Shown here: in pieces, positions 23,713 to 23,745 of the stretch
How the letters are laid out: the number at the start of each line of letters is the position of its first letter
Position numbering within the stretch: position 1 is the stretch's first letter
Assembly: GCA_023229505.1 (NCBI GenBank)
Contig: JALNZD010000056.1
Span: 1-23,745, forward strand
From: Bacteroidales bacterium
Lineage (GTDB): Bacteria; Bacteroidota; Bacteroidia; Bacteroidales; JAGOPY01
Direction of reading: 5' to 3'
DNA: 23,745 bases
Program-made: the position numbers and the translations under genes
Notes under the pieces: model-generated
Seen by the model: only the letters and a program-made list of their open reading frames with translations
What the model was told of the DNA's origin: nothing
The model's database searches: none

Positions 23713-23745
23713 GTGTGTGTAAATTTTCCAGAGGGTGCAAGTCCC
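23713..23745 (+). other. Possible 5' end of a group II intron, cut by the window edge
   Basis: The last 33 bases begin with GTGTG, matching the GUGYG 5' boundary of group II introns, and continue to AGAGGGTGCAAGTCCC, which resembles the GGGTG(A/C)AAGTCCC segment near the 5' end of domain I in bacterial group II introns. GTGTG also occurs two bases later (23715), so the boundary is uncertain. Only the edge is visible; no maturase or domain V can be checked. Confidence 0.35.

Larger units (their letters stand above)
23307..23745. other. Gene-free region with palindromes at the right edge
   Basis: This 439-base stretch holds no credible gene. The part next to the acyl-CoA dehydrogenase gene (23307-23480) is A/T-rich leader DNA and should contain the promoter of the large operon. 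From 23482 onward it consists of a long imperfect palindrome, a second hairpin and a possible intron edge, described separately. Reading frames crossing it (for example 23466-23669, plus strand) simply run through the palindrome and show no recognisable protein features. Confidence 0.7.

Overview
The window looks like chromosomal DNA of a Bacteroidota species, probably an uncultured member of Bacteroidales or Marinilabiliales. Three signs support this: a secreted protein with a type IX secretion (T9SS) C-terminal domain, a TAnnTTTG-type promoter -7 element, and a LytS/LytTR two-component pair of the kind common in this phylum. Genes are densely packed and no rRNA, tRNA, CRISPR array or transposase gene was seen.

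Layout, left to right. (1) 229-1722 (+): a GH3-family acyl-adenylating enzyme. (2) 1795-9160 (-): a complete Kdp high-affinity potassium uptake operon, transcribed right to left. Its order is kdpF, a second KdpF-like small membrane protein, kdpA, kdpB, kdpC, kdpD. The two small genes (56 and 50 codons) are easy to miss. No kdpE response-regulator gene follows kdpD. (3) 9288-12281 (-): a large secreted CotH-kinase/lamin-tail protein with a T9SS sorting domain, followed by a hairpin terminator. (4) 12481-14189 (+): a LytS-type histidine kinase and LytTR response regulator with overlapping stop and start codons, divergent from the CotH gene. (5) 14242-23306 (-): eight closely packed genes that read as one operon. 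In transcription order they are a glutaryl-CoA-dehydrogenase-like acyl-CoA dehydrogenase, a MobA/MocA-like nucleotidyltransferase, an unrecognised multi-pass membrane protein, XdhC, a CoxM-type FAD subunit, a fused [2Fe-2S]/molybdopterin hydroxylase subunit, an SDR reductase and a thiolase. (6) 23307-23745: a gene-free end holding a long imperfect palindrome, a second hairpin, and a terminal sequence that could be the 5' edge of a group II intron.

How the parts work together. The Kdp genes make an ATP-driven K+ pump with its own sensor kinase. The right-hand operon combines a complete molybdenum hydroxylase (catalytic and FAD subunits plus cofactor-maturation proteins) with three CoA-ester enzymes. 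This suggests a catabolic pathway in which a heterocyclic, aromatic or acyl-CoA substrate is hydroxylated or reduced and then oxidised to acetyl-CoA; the substrate cannot be read from the sequence. This operon and its unknown membrane protein are the best candidates for something undescribed. The tandem KdpF-like proteins and a GC-rich palindromic repeat translated as the C-terminal tail of the FAD subunit are the next most interesting observations.
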